In this document: positions 25,336-32,581 of the stretch, piece by piece
Layout of the letters: every line of letters starts with the position of its first letter
How positions within the stretch are numbered: position 1 is the stretch's first letter
DNA from: Planctomycetaceae bacterium
GTDB lineage: Bacteria; Planctomycetota; Planctomycetia; Planctomycetales; Planctomycetaceae
Direction of reading: 5' to 3'
DNA length: 32,581 nucleotides
Assembly (NCBI GenBank): GCA_014762625.1
Contig: JABURQ010000078.1
Coordinates: 1 to 32,581 of the forward strand
Made by a program: the position numbers and the translations under genes
The notes under the pieces: generated by a model
Seen by the model: the letters and a program-made list of their open reading frames with translations, nothing else
Told to the model about the DNA's origin: nothing
Databases searched by the model: none

Positions 25336-25364
25336 ATTGTAGGGGGATCCAATGTTTTTGACAA
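25336..25364 (-). promoter_or_regulatory. sufR promoter
   Basis: Minus strand: -35 TTGTCA (25364-25359), 17 bp, -10 TACAAT (25341-25336). About 65 bp before the sufR start codon. Confidence 0.7.
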
Positions 25365-25393
25365 TTCTCGCTGTCAATAATCGACGAATTGAC
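25358..25393. promoter_or_regulatory. candidate SufR operator overlapping the -35 box
   Basis: Perfect inverted repeat TTGACA-8 bp-TGTCAA (25358-25363, 25372-25377), with a further half site TTGAC at 25389-25393. The left arm covers the -35 box of the sufR promoter, a standard place for an autorepressor. Confidence 0.5.
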
Positions 25394-25432
25394 GGGAAAT
25401 CTCTGTTCTGGGTTCCGATCAAGCAAAAATGA

Positions 25433-25460
25433 TTGTTCCTAAGTTCTTGCTCGTTATACT
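25433..25460 (+). promoter_or_regulatory. promoter of the symporter gene
   Basis: TTGTTC (25433-25438), 16 bp, TATACT (25455-25460), about 90 bp before the start codon. Confidence 0.5.
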
Positions 25461-25550
25461 GTTTGAGTCATTTGAATCGAGATCGGGCATGCGTCGGCGC
25501 TACTAAAGCCAGATCGCCTGAATCAACAGAGTCTGCAAGGAATGTTTCTC

Positions 25551-27845
25551 ATGAAGAAACCGCATCATTTCGAGTCGCCCCGCTATCGATGGCTGATCAG
25601 TTTGGGGGTCGTCTTATTCGGCTTGTATGGCCTTTGTCATTCAGGATGGGCACAACAGGCCGACGAAAGTCAGCCTGTCGCCGAACAGGTAGAAAAAGAC
25701 ATTCCTTCATCTGAAGAGTCTCGAACGCCAGCGGATCAGGAGGACAGTCAACAGGAAGCAGTCGTTTCTGTTGCTTCACAACCAGTGGTGCCGCCGAAAT
25801 CGAGCGTCCCGGCAATTGAAGATGCTGAAGAAGCCGCTGCGCCTGGATTTCTTGAACGAGTCGATTCGGCCTTTGCGACCGCCGTCGACTATATGGCGAG
25901 CGTGTTGTTCTATCGTCTGGGAGCAGATAAGGAAGAATACGTCGTATTTTCCGGAAGTGACATCTATGTTCGTCCCCGAGGGACTGATCAACCCTTTAAA
26001 AAACTGACCCCGGAGGGAATCTCTTCAGACGAGACGATTGCTGCCGACGACCTGGAAGCTCTCTATTATCGCAAAAAACTGATTGACGCCGTCCCCGCCG
26101 ACGATCGCTACTTTCGCTACGGGAAGCTGGAGGGGAAAGAGATCGAGTACATTTCGGTGAAACTTCCCGATGTTGTAGTCGGAGGAAAGACACTGAGTCT
26201 CAGTCACGGGGCGAAGCTCGTCAAAGAAGGAGATGCCTATCAACTCGTCGGGCCGATGCGCGGGAAGCTCGACCCCGAGACTTCTTTAACCGAGGAGCAG
26301 GCCGAAACTCTGGCCGACGCGGGTTGGCTGAAGGGAGGCAATGATTACATACAGTCCGGCAAAGTGGGGGGCGCGCCGGTTGTGGTGTTGTGGCTGGCGT
26401 TGGGAGCCGTCTATTTCACGTTATATATGAGAGGTGTCAACTTCTGGGGATTTTCGCACGCCGTTGAAGTGGTCCGCGGGAAATACGACAACCCGGAAGA
26501 AGACGGCGAAGTAACTCACTTTCAGGCGCTCATGTCGGCTCTTTCCGCGACGGTCGGGCTCGGTAACATCGCCGGCGTCACCATCGCGATGACGCAGGGG
26601 GGGCCCGGAGCGTTCTTCTGGATGATCCTCTGCGGCTTGTTCGGCATGACGAGTAAGTTTACCGAATGTACGTTGGGGCAGAAGTATCGCACCGTGAAGC
26701 CGGACGGCACGATTCTCGGCGGTCCAATGGGATACCTCAAAACGGGTCTCGCGGAAATTGGTCTCGGCGGACTCGGTCGCGTGTTGGCGTTTCTGTTTGT
26801 CGTGATGTGTATGCTGGCCAGCTTCGGTGGCGGTAACATGTTCCAGATCAATCAATCCGGCTCGACCCTGTTGGAGCAGGTACAATCCAAGGAACGAAAA
26901 ATTGTCGCCAAGCTGGATAGCGAAATCGAAGCAGCGGCCAGTGTCAAAAACAAGGCACGCGTTTCGGAACTGCGTCAGGAAAAAACCAAGCGGCAGGAAG
27001 AGATCGATAAGTTCTCTCAAACTTTTAACGTCGTTTACGGTATCGTGATGGCGATTCTGGTTGGAGTGGTAATCATCGGCGGTATCAAGCGGATTGGTGC
27101 GGCGGCCGAGAAAATCGTTCCGACGATGTGCCTGATGTATATTGCGGCTTGTTTGTGGATCATTGTGACGCACTTGGGAGAAGTGCCTCCTCTGATCGGG
27201 GCGATCTTTACGGAGGCTTTCAGCGGTGACGCGATTCGCGGAGGGCTGATTGGAGTTCTGGTGATCGGCGTTCAACGCGCCGCCTTCAGTAACGAAGCGG
27301 GAGTCGGCTCCGCCGCCATCGCGCACTCCGCCGCCAAAACCGAAGAGCCGGTTCGCGAAGGAGCGGTTGCGTTGCTAGGGCCGTTTATCGATACGATTGT
27401 CGTCTGTTCCATGACGGCACTCGTCATTCTGATCACGGGAGCCTGGGACAATCCCGATTGGATCATTCGCGACGGCTTGTCGGGAGCCGCTCTGACGTCG
27501 CAGGCGTTTGAAGAGGAAATCAGTTGGTTCCCGTGGCTGCTCAGTATCGCGGTGGTGTTGTTTGCGTTCTCGACCGTGATTTCCTGGAGTTATTACGGTG
27601 AACGATGTTGGGAGACATTATTCGGTGCTCGCAGCATCATGCTGTACAAGGTGTTGTGCGTGATGTGCGTTTTTGTCGGAGCAATTGCGAATGCCGGATC
27701 CGTTCTCGACTTTTCTGATATGATGATCCTGTCGATGGCGTTCCCCAATATTCTGGGTGTCGCGCTTCTTTCTCCGAAAGTGAGAGCCGATTTGCTCGAT
27801 TACTGGAAACGCTACCAGGCTGGAGAGTTCAAAACCTACAAGTAA
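25551..27845 (+). CDS. AGCS family amino acid:cation symporter with extra domains
   Basis: 764 residues, far longer than the usual ~450-550. Residues 1-32 are a signal peptide (WLISLGVVLFGLYGLCHSGWA), followed by a Glu/Pro/Ser-rich linker to about 95 and an extracytoplasmic-looking segment to about 270. The transporter core then runs from about 274: KYDNPEEDGEVTHFQALMSA, LSATVGLGNIAGVTIAMTQGGPG, and FSNEAGVGSAAIAHSAAKT. A charged coiled coil at about 436-488 is inserted between two membrane helices. AGCS proteins import alanine or glycine with Na+. AAGGA 9 nt before 25551 favours that ATG over the one at 25542. uspA follows by 61 bp. Confidence 0.9.
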   Translation: MKKPHHFESPRYRWLISLGVVLFGLYGLCHSGWAQQADESQPVAEQVEKDIPSSEESRTPADQEDSQQEAVVSVASQPVVPPKSSVPAIEDAEEAAAPGFLERVDSAFATAVDYMASVLFYRLGADKEEYVVFSGSDIYVRPRGTDQPFKKLTPEGISSDETIAADDLEALYYRKKLIDAVPADDRYFRYGKLEGKEIEYISVKLPDVVVGGKTLSLSHGAKLVKEGDAYQLVGPMRGKLDPETSLTEEQAETLADAGWLKGGNDYIQSGKVGGAPVVVLWLALGAVYFTLYMRGVNFWGFSHAVEVVRGKYDNPEEDGEVTHFQALMSALSATVGLGNIAGVTIAMTQGGPGAFFWMILCGLFGMTSKFTECTLGQKYRTVKPDGTILGGPMGYLKTGLAEIGLGGLGRVLAFLFVVMCMLASFGGGNMFQINQSGSTLLEQVQSKERKIVAKLDSEIEAAASVKNKARVSELRQEKTKRQEEIDKFSQTFNVVYGIVMAILVGVVIIGGIKRIGAAAEKIVPTMCLMYIAACLWIIVTHLGEVPPLIGAIFTEAFSGDAIRGGLIGVLVIGVQRAAFSNEAGVGSAAIAHSAAKTEEPVREGAVALLGPFIDTIVVCSMTALVILITGAWDNPDWIIRDGLSGAALTSQAFEEEISWFPWLLSIAVVLFAFSTVISWSYYGERCWETLFGARSIMLYKVLCVMCVFVGAIANAGSVLDFSDMMILSMAFPNILGVALLSPKVRADLLDYWKRYQAGEFKTYK

Positions 27846-27906
27846 GCAATCGAATACAGGCGAGTTTCCGGCTCGTACACCTCGTTTCAAAACGTGAGAT
27901 TGACCC

Positions 27907-28338
27907 ATGAAAAAGAATTGTGTCGTTGTTCCTGTTGATTTTTCCGACAATACCGAGCCCGCCATCAAGGCCGCCATGGAATTTGTTGAGAGCCCGTCGC
28001 AGGTAAATGTGATTCACGTTCTGTTTGCGCTGGATGCGGTTTCTCCGGGAGTCGTGTTCGGCGGTGTGACCGACGAATCTCGCGAAGCCAACATCAATGA
28101 ACACTTCGAAGCGTTGAAGCAAAAGCTGGGGGCTCCCGACCTGGGAACCGAAGTGCGCGTGGGAAATCCTGGTTTGGAAATCTCGGAATATGCGAAAGAA
28201 CTCAACGCCGACCTGATCGTGATTCCGTCGCACGGCTACCACGGGTTCAAACGGATGGTGCTCGGTTCGGTCGCGGAGCGGGTGATTCGTCTCGCGGAGT
28301 GCGACGTGTATGTCCTGCGTCGCAAAGACGCGGAGTGA
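27907..28338 (+). CDS. universal stress protein (UspA family)
   Basis: 143-residue single-domain UspA protein: VVVPVDFSDNTEPAIKAAMEF at the N-terminus and IVIPSHGYHGFKRMVLGSVAERVIR at the C-terminus. The HG-x9-GS part of the ATP-binding motif is kept, while the first Gly of the G-x2-G is Pro, as in a good many family members. It lies 61 bp after the symporter and 8 bp before the DUF971 gene, so the three are likely one operon; UspA proteins next to transporters often modulate them. Confidence 0.92.
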   Translation: MKKNCVVVPVDFSDNTEPAIKAAMEFVESPSQVNVIHVLFALDAVSPGVVFGGVTDESREANINEHFEALKQKLGAPDLGTEVRVGNPGLEISEYAKELNADLIVIPSHGYHGFKRMVLGSVAERVIRLAECDVYVLRRKDAE

Positions 28339-28346
28339 AGTCCAGA

Positions 28347-28691
28347 ATGACAGAATTTCATCCTGCCGCACTGTCCACCGACGAGACCGCGCTGATCATC
28401 CTATGGAGCGACGGCCGGTCGGATCGTTACCCGTTCGGCGTGCTGCGCGACTGCTGCCCCTGCGCGACCTGTATGGTCAAACGAACCGAAGAGATCGAAG
28501 AAAAGCCGGAGGAAACTCTGTTGCCGGTTCTTTCTCCCGAAGAAGCCGGCCCTCTCAAATTGACCAAGGTCGAAGCGGTCGGCAATTACGCCTACGCGAT
28601 TCATTTCAGCGACGGTCACAACTCGGGGATCTACACACTCGATTTATTGAGACGTCTGGGGGATGAGTTGTTGCGAGTCTCCCAGAGCTAA
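28347..28691 (+). CDS. DUF971 domain protein
   Basis: 114 residues. Characteristic IILWSDGRSDRYPFGVLRDCCPCATC, with several Cys, then VGNYAYAIHFSDGHNSGIYTLDLLR. DUF971 is also the N-terminal domain of gamma-butyrobetaine hydroxylase and the C-terminal domain of the Fe-S carrier HCF101. As a free domain its role is not settled; an Fe-S or zinc link is plausible. The frame is open 16 codons upstream but overlaps uspA; the ATG at 28347 follows GGAG (28332-28335). It ends 10 bp from the convergent sulfatase gene. Confidence 0.88.
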   Translation: MTEFHPAALSTDETALIILWSDGRSDRYPFGVLRDCCPCATCMVKRTEEIEEKPEETLLPVLSPEEAGPLKLTKVEAVGNYAYAIHFSDGHNSGIYTLDLLRRLGDELLRVSQS

Positions 28692-28700
28692 TGAACACGA

Positions 28701-30167
28701 TTATTTCCCTTCCGCCTCCCATTTCTTCATCTGCTCGATGTTACGTTGGATGATTTCAAAGCGTTCCGGGCGGCGTTTTTTGATCGTGTTGAGATAAACG
28801 GCCATGTCGCTGTCGTACATCGCGCCTTCCGGTTGAGCCCCCAGGTCACCGGTTTTCTCGATCCATTCGTGCAGGTTGCCGCGCATCCGTCGCAGCATGT
28901 CGGAGTAATAGGGATCATGTACCAGATTGTTCAGTTCCCACGGATCGGTCTGCATGTCGTACAGTTCTTCCGGCGGGCGGCTCTCGGCCATCTGCAGCAT
29001 CTGGTATTTGTCCAATTTTCCGGCGGCTTTCAGTTCCTTGAGCCGGATGAGAATTTCTTTGCCGTCCTTGTAGGCGTTGGGTTGCAGATACGGTCTGTCG
29101 GGATAGAAGTTGCGAATGTATTTGAAGCGTCCGTTCGTGACGCCGCGTATCCGATCGACGGTTTCATCGCAACGGTCTCTTGCGCAGACCACGTAATCCC
29201 GCGGTTCATAATCCTCGGCTAAGAGATCTTTGGATTGCAGGTAGTCGGGAATCTCGATCCCCGCCATCGCCATCGAGGAGGCGGCCATATCGATATGGAC
29301 CACGACATCATCGCGAATCGTCCCCGGCCTTAATCCGGGTCCATTGACAATGAGGGGGATGTGCATGCCTTCCTGATAGCAGAATTGTTTTCCGCGAGCA
29401 TGTGAGATGCCGTGATCGGTGATCAGGAATATGACCGTGTTGTCGCGAATATTTTCTTTTTCCAGACGTGCGACCAGTTCTCCCACTTCGTGATCGGTCC
29501 AGCGGACGGTATCGAGATAGGCGGCCCAGTCGTCGCGAATCACTTCGTCGTCGGGATAGTAAGGAGGTAAGTTCACGTCGGCGGGATCGGTGACGCTGCC
29601 GAGTTTCTCTGTGACGCGTTTGCTCCAGTTTTTTCCTCCGCGGAATTTCCCGCCGTGCAGTTGAATCTGTGCGAAGAAGGGCTGCCCCCGTTTTCGCCCC
29701 GACCAGTCGCCGCTGTCGTAGACCGACGGGTCCCATTCGAAGTTGTAATCGGTCTTGGCGATTTTGGGGGAACCGTGCGGAGTTCCCATATTGCAGGTCC
29801 AGTAGCCGGCGTTCTGGAAGTATTCGGGGATCAGTTTGACGTGCGACGGCAGATTGATTTTCATTTCGCCACGACCGCTACGATGGTGGTGGGCGCCGAT
29901 CGAGGTTTGATACATACCGGTGATTAATGCCGACCGACAGGTCGAACAGACGGGGGCTGTCACATAGGCGTTCGTGAATTTGACGCCGGTGGCGGCGAGT
30001 TTATCGATGTTCGGCGTCTGAATGGTGGTTTCGCCGTAGCAACTGAAGTGGGCCGACATATCCTCAATGACGATCCAGACGATATTAGGCCGTTCCGCCG
30101 CCGGGAGCGAAGCGACAGAGATCAGCAATGCAAACAAGACTGGAAACAAGCGCGAAAGCAGGGACAT
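28701..30167 (-). CDS. secreted sulfatase (alkaline phosphatase superfamily)
   Basis: 488 residues. Signal peptide 1-22 (LLSRLFPVLFALLISVASLPA). Sulfatase fold: NIVWIVIEDMSAHFSCYGE with metal Asp, TPNIDKLAATGVKFTNAY, the active-site segment APVCSTCRSALITGMYQTSIGAH with the formylglycine position at Cys74, and FLITDHGISHARGK with metal Asp/His. The C-terminal part has ELYDMQTDPWELNNL. The active-site motif is CSTCR rather than the consensus CxPSR. The frame is open 43 codons upstream, but the signal peptide and GGAG 9 nt before 30167 fix the start. Planctomycetes use many such enzymes on sulfated algal polysaccharides; the substrate is unknown. Confidence 0.93.
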   Translation of the reverse strand: MSLLSRLFPVLFALLISVASLPAAERPNIVWIVIEDMSAHFSCYGETTIQTPNIDKLAATGVKFTNAYVTAPVCSTCRSALITGMYQTSIGAHHHRSGRGEMKINLPSHVKLIPEYFQNAGYWTCNMGTPHGSPKIAKTDYNFEWDPSVYDSGDWSGRKRGQPFFAQIQLHGGKFRGGKNWSKRVTEKLGSVTDPADVNLPPYYPDDEVIRDDWAAYLDTVRWTDHEVGELVARLEKENIRDNTVIFLITDHGISHARGKQFCYQEGMHIPLIVNGPGLRPGTIRDDVVVHIDMAASSMAMAGIEIPDYLQSKDLLAEDYEPRDYVVCARDRCDETVDRIRGVTNGRFKYIRNFYPDRPYLQPNAYKDGKEILIRLKELKAAGKLDKYQMLQMAESRPPEELYDMQTDPWELNNLVHDPYYSDMLRRMRGNLHEWIEKTGDLGAQPEGAMYDSDMAVYLNTIKKRRPERFEIIQRNIEQMKKWEAEGK

Positions 30168-30303
30168 GAGTTTATTCTCCAAGCAGAGTGGGTGTGCTAT
30201 TACTCTGACTGATTCGTGGGGCCGGATCAAATGGAGAACCGCTGATTCCTGAATCAAAAGACATTCCCCGGCGGTCACTGTTCCGGTGAGGAGCAATCTT
30301 TCC

Positions 30304-30309
30304 TATAAT
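30304..30309 (+). promoter_or_regulatory. -10 box before the receiver gene
   Basis: Perfect TATAAT about 70 bp before the start codon. The -35 region at 17 bp (TTCCGG) is poor. Confidence 0.35.
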
Positions 30310-30376
30310 TTTCGAGTAGTCATCTGGCTCTTTTGCGGAGCCGAGATCCGTATCCTCCAACGGTTTTCACGAACTC

Positions 30377-30841
30377 ATGAACGATCCCGATCTGACCGGC
30401 TCTCACATTCTGATTGTCGACGACAACATTCCCAACTGCGAACTGTTGGACGCATATCTCTCGGACGACGATTACGAAATCCGTATCGTCCACGATGGGC
30501 ACGCGGCGCTCGAAGCGGTCGCGGCTCACGAACCGGACATCATTCTGCTCGATATTATGATGCCGAGGATGAGCGGCTATGAAGTTTGTCAGAAATTGAA
30601 ATCTGAAGGGGAAACCCGGGGGATTCCGGTTCTGATGGTGACGGCGCTCAACGAAAGCGGCGACATCGAAAAAGCGGTCGCTGCGGGATGTGATGATTTC
30701 CTGACCAAACCGGTCAACAAACTCGAGTTGCGGACGCGAGTCCGGTCGTTGTTGCGTGTTCGGCATCTCGCCAACGAACGGGATCGTCTGCTGGCCTACT
30801 TACAGGAAGTAGAAGAATCCCGCCACGCTCCGCCCGATTGA
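30377..30841 (+). CDS. stand-alone response regulator receiver protein
   Basis: 154 residues. CheY-like receiver at about 8-125: acidic pair in ILIVDDN (D15, D16), phosphoacceptor D59 in IILLDIMMP, Thr in MVTALN, Lys in LTKPVNK. It ends with a short helix (RHLANERDRLLAYLQEVEES) and no output domain, so it probably acts by protein contacts or in a phosphorelay. The receiver resembles those of PleD-type proteins. No histidine kinase is in the window. Weak ribosome binding site. Confidence 0.93.
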   Translation: MNDPDLTGSHILIVDDNIPNCELLDAYLSDDDYEIRIVHDGHAALEAVAAHEPDIILLDIMMPRMSGYEVCQKLKSEGETRGIPVLMVTALNESGDIEKAVAAGCDDFLTKPVNKLELRTRVRSLLRVRHLANERDRLLAYLQEVEESRHAPPD

Positions 30842-30965
30842 TGGATGGATTTCCGTCATTGGAGGGTAGGGGCTTTGAAGATCCAATCTGGGGTTGAGAA
30901 AAATGGGGTTTCCGGCTTGAATAGATCAATCAAACTTGGCTGATTTGATACTTACGATATTTATG

Positions 30966-30995
30966 TCACTTCGTGGCCACGCTGTTACGAAGTGA
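30966..30995 (+). promoter_or_regulatory. 5' hairpin before the RlmI-like gene
   Basis: Nine-base perfect inverted repeat TCACTTCGT/ACGAAGTGA (30966-30974, 30987-30995), ending 29 bp before the ATG at 31025. A possible GTG start at 30992 would lie inside the stem, which argues for the later ATG. Confidence 0.5.
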
Positions 30996-31024
30996 AACTG
31001 AACGATAACAATCATTATTGCCCC

Positions 31025-32239
31025 ATGTCCGGTACCGAATCTGTATCGCCGCGCGTCATCATTAAACCCAAGCGGGCGCTCCCCTTTTTCTCGCATCATC
31101 CCTGGGTTTTCGGCGGTGCTGTACTGCGCCTTGAAGGAGAGATCAAACCGGGAGACGAAGTTGCCGTCTTCACGCACGATGGGACCTTCATCGCGTGGGG
31201 TCTGTTCAATCCTCACAGTCAGATTCGAGTGCGGCTCTATTCGTGGGACGAGAATCAGCGCATCGACCGGGATTTCTGGTCGCGTCAACTCGATTCCGCC
31301 TTTCGCATTCGGATCCCGATGTTTCGCGAGGCGGATGAAGAAACGGCGGCTCGACTTGTCTTCAGTGAAGGAGACGGGCTTTCGGGACTGGTGGTCGATC
31401 AGTTCGGGGAATGGTTGCTGGTGCAGGTGACGTCGCTGGCGGTGGCCGAACGGATTGAGGTCATCCTCGATTTGCTGTCGGAAAAACTAAATCCCCGCGG
31501 CATTTACCTGCGCACCGAGAAAGGGATGAACGAGCACGAACAGCTCGAGATGCAGGACAGTCTCGTGCGCGGCGAAGCGCCGCCTGAGAAGATTCTGATT
31601 CGGGATGCCGGCATTCGTTACGAAGTCGATGTGCTCGAAGGCCAGAAGACCGGGTTCTATCTGGATCAACGGACTAACCGTCGGGCCTTTACCAACTATC
31701 TTCCCCCTCAAGCCAGAGTGTTGGATGCTTTCTGCTATTCGGGAGGTTTCGGGCTCGCCGCCGCCATTCACGGTCACGCTGCCTCGGTCCTCGCTGCCGA
31801 TACCTCGGAATCGGCGCTCGATCTCGCCCGGGCGAACGCCGAACTCAACGGCGTTGCGGAGAAATTCGAGTTCCGACAAGTCGATGTGTTTGACGATCTC
31901 GGTACGTTGATTGAGGAAGGGGAGGCGTTCGATGCCGTGATTCTCGACCCTCCCAAACTGGCTCGCACGCGGCGCGGCGTGGACCGGGCGATGAAAGGGT
32001 ATTTCAGCCTCAACAGCCGGGCGTTGGACCTGTTACCTCACGGCGGATTGCTCGTGACGTGCAGTTGTTCTGGACTGGTTTCGCGGCACGATTTTGAAGA
32101 CATGCTGGCGCAAGTCGCGACTCGCAACAAACGCAGTATTCGGATTCTTGAAGCCCGCGGCCAGGCCGCCGATCATCCGGTCTCCACCTGGTGCGCGGAA
32201 ACGAATTATCTCAAATGCTATATCTGCTGGGTCGACTGA
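31025..32239 (+). CDS. class I SAM-dependent rRNA methyltransferase, RlmI-like
   Basis: 404 residues. N-terminal PUA domain (KPKRALPFFSHHPWVFGGAV, then GDEVAVFTHDGTFIAWGLFNP), an EEHI-like middle domain, and a Rossmann methyltransferase domain with motif I VLDAFCYSGGFGLAAA, DPPKLAR and TCSCSG carrying the catalytic Cys. This is the layout of RlmI, which makes m5C1962 in 23S rRNA; the target here is inferred. The frame extends to a GTG at 30992, but that lies in a hairpin and adds residues unlike the family. A further methyltransferase gene begins 19 bp after its stop. Confidence 0.9.
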   Translation: MSGTESVSPRVIIKPKRALPFFSHHPWVFGGAVLRLEGEIKPGDEVAVFTHDGTFIAWGLFNPHSQIRVRLYSWDENQRIDRDFWSRQLDSAFRIRIPMFREADEETAARLVFSEGDGLSGLVVDQFGEWLLVQVTSLAVAERIEVILDLLSEKLNPRGIYLRTEKGMNEHEQLEMQDSLVRGEAPPEKILIRDAGIRYEVDVLEGQKTGFYLDQRTNRRAFTNYLPPQARVLDAFCYSGGFGLAAAIHGHAASVLAADTSESALDLARANAELNGVAEKFEFRQVDVFDDLGTLIEEGEAFDAVILDPPKLARTRRGVDRAMKGYFSLNSRALDLLPHGGLLVTCSCSGLVSRHDFEDMLAQVATRNKRSIRILEARGQAADHPVSTWCAETNYLKCYICWVD

Positions 32240-32258
32240 CTCCGGGAACAAGACCAAC

Positions 32259-32581
32259 ATGGGCCGTCGATCCTCCAAATCGAAAAACAACAAGGCGTAC
32301 GGCATTAAATCCGCCGAACGACTGCTGATCGAACATTTGCCCGAAGTGACGGGCCGGCAGATCGCCTGCACTTCTCTGGGACGCGGGCAGCTCGCCGCTC
32401 AGCTCGCCGACGATTACCCGGAAGCGAGCGTGACCTGTTTGTTTCTCGACAAATATCTGGCCGAGCGGGCGTACGAAGCGCGACAGCCGATGCCCGGTAA
32501 TCTCAAACTGGTCTGCGATACGGATCTCCCCGAAGAAGAGTACGACCAGATCTTTCTGCCGCTACCGATTCGGGGTGAGCG
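32259..32581 (+). CDS. RlmG/RsmC-like methyltransferase, 3' truncated
   Basis: Open from ATG at 32259 to the window end (107 codons, no stop). It begins MGRRSSKSKNNKAYGIKSAE, then TGRQIACTSLGRGQLAAQLA, VTCLFLDKYLAERA, and ends in YDQIFLPLPIRGE. The last string matches the FDLVLLPLPK-type end of the N-terminal domain of RsmC/RlmG rRNA guanine-N2 methyltransferases. The catalytic C-terminal domain lies outside the window. It starts 19 bp after the RlmI-like gene, so the two are probably one operon for rRNA modification. Confidence 0.7.
   Translation, partial: MGRRSSKSKNNKAYGIKSAERLLIEHLPEVTGRQIACTSLGRGQLAAQLADDYPEASVTCLFLDKYLAERAYEARQPMPGNLKLVCDTDLPEEEYDQIFLPLPIRGE

Noticed and set aside
30992-31024. 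GTG at 30992 as the start of the RlmI-like gene.
   Set aside because: It lies within the right arm of a 9 bp hairpin, has no ribosome binding site, and adds eleven residues that do not resemble the family.
1-32581. CRISPR arrays, tRNA or rRNA genes, transposases, prophage genes.
   Set aside because: No regularly spaced repeats of CRISPR size, no tRNA-like cloverleaf with conserved TTCGA context, no conserved rRNA strings and no transposase or phage motifs were seen by eye; a tRNAscan or Infernal run would be decisive.

Overview
The window looks like a bacterial chromosome segment from a planctomycete, probably of the Gimesia/Rubinisphaera/Planctomicrobium type. This is inferred from gene content, not from a marker gene. 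The signs are a secreted DUF1080 (3-keto-disaccharide hydrolase-like) protein, a secreted sulfatase, a secreted S41 protease with a long low-complexity N-terminus, a planctomycete-style DXS, and GatCAB with CsrA. Genes are on both strands. Both ends are cut: the first CDS lacks its N-terminus and the last lacks its C-terminus.

Layout. 1-3332 (+): a truncated MerA/lipoamide-dehydrogenase-like flavoprotein, a small basic coiled-coil/AT-hook/winged-helix protein closed by a clear terminator, and an M20 peptidase. 3362-6191 (-): ispA-dxs isoprenoid operon. 6383-8303 (+): overlapping aguB-aguA, turning agmatine into putrescine. 8329-9159 (-): secreted DUF1080 protein. 9314-13567 (-): rpmB-gatC-gatA-gatB-methyltransferase, with a good promoter before rpmB. 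14089-16254 (+): csrA and a secreted C-terminal-processing protease, ending in a strong terminator. 16255-18950: a repeat-rich intergenic stretch and a visibly more AT-rich gene for an OLD-family ATPase/TOPRIM nuclease, probably an acquired defence-type gene. 18953-25272 (-): an iron-sulfur block, sufR - nuoB - sufC - sufB - sufD - Rieske ferredoxin - DUF59 (SufT-like), with repeat elements between its genes. 25551-28691 (+): an enlarged AGCS amino acid/cation symporter, a UspA protein and a DUF971 protein. 28701-30167 (-): sulfatase. 30377-32581 (+): a stand-alone receiver protein, an RlmI-like rRNA methyltransferase and the start of an RlmG/RsmC-like methyltransferase.

How it fits together. 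Most of the window is housekeeping: isoprenoid precursors, polyamine synthesis, Gln-tRNA/Asn-tRNA amidation, ribosome and rRNA modification, Fe-S assembly. The accessory signals lie in the 16.3-20 kb stretch: the OLD gene, four copies of a small palindrome with a GGA triloop, a ~200 bp element with inverted ends, and a three-hairpin array inside the suf block. The best regulatory reading is the sufR promoter, whose -35 box lies inside a perfect inverted repeat, as expected for autoregulation. I found no tRNA, rRNA, CRISPR array, transposase or phage genes.
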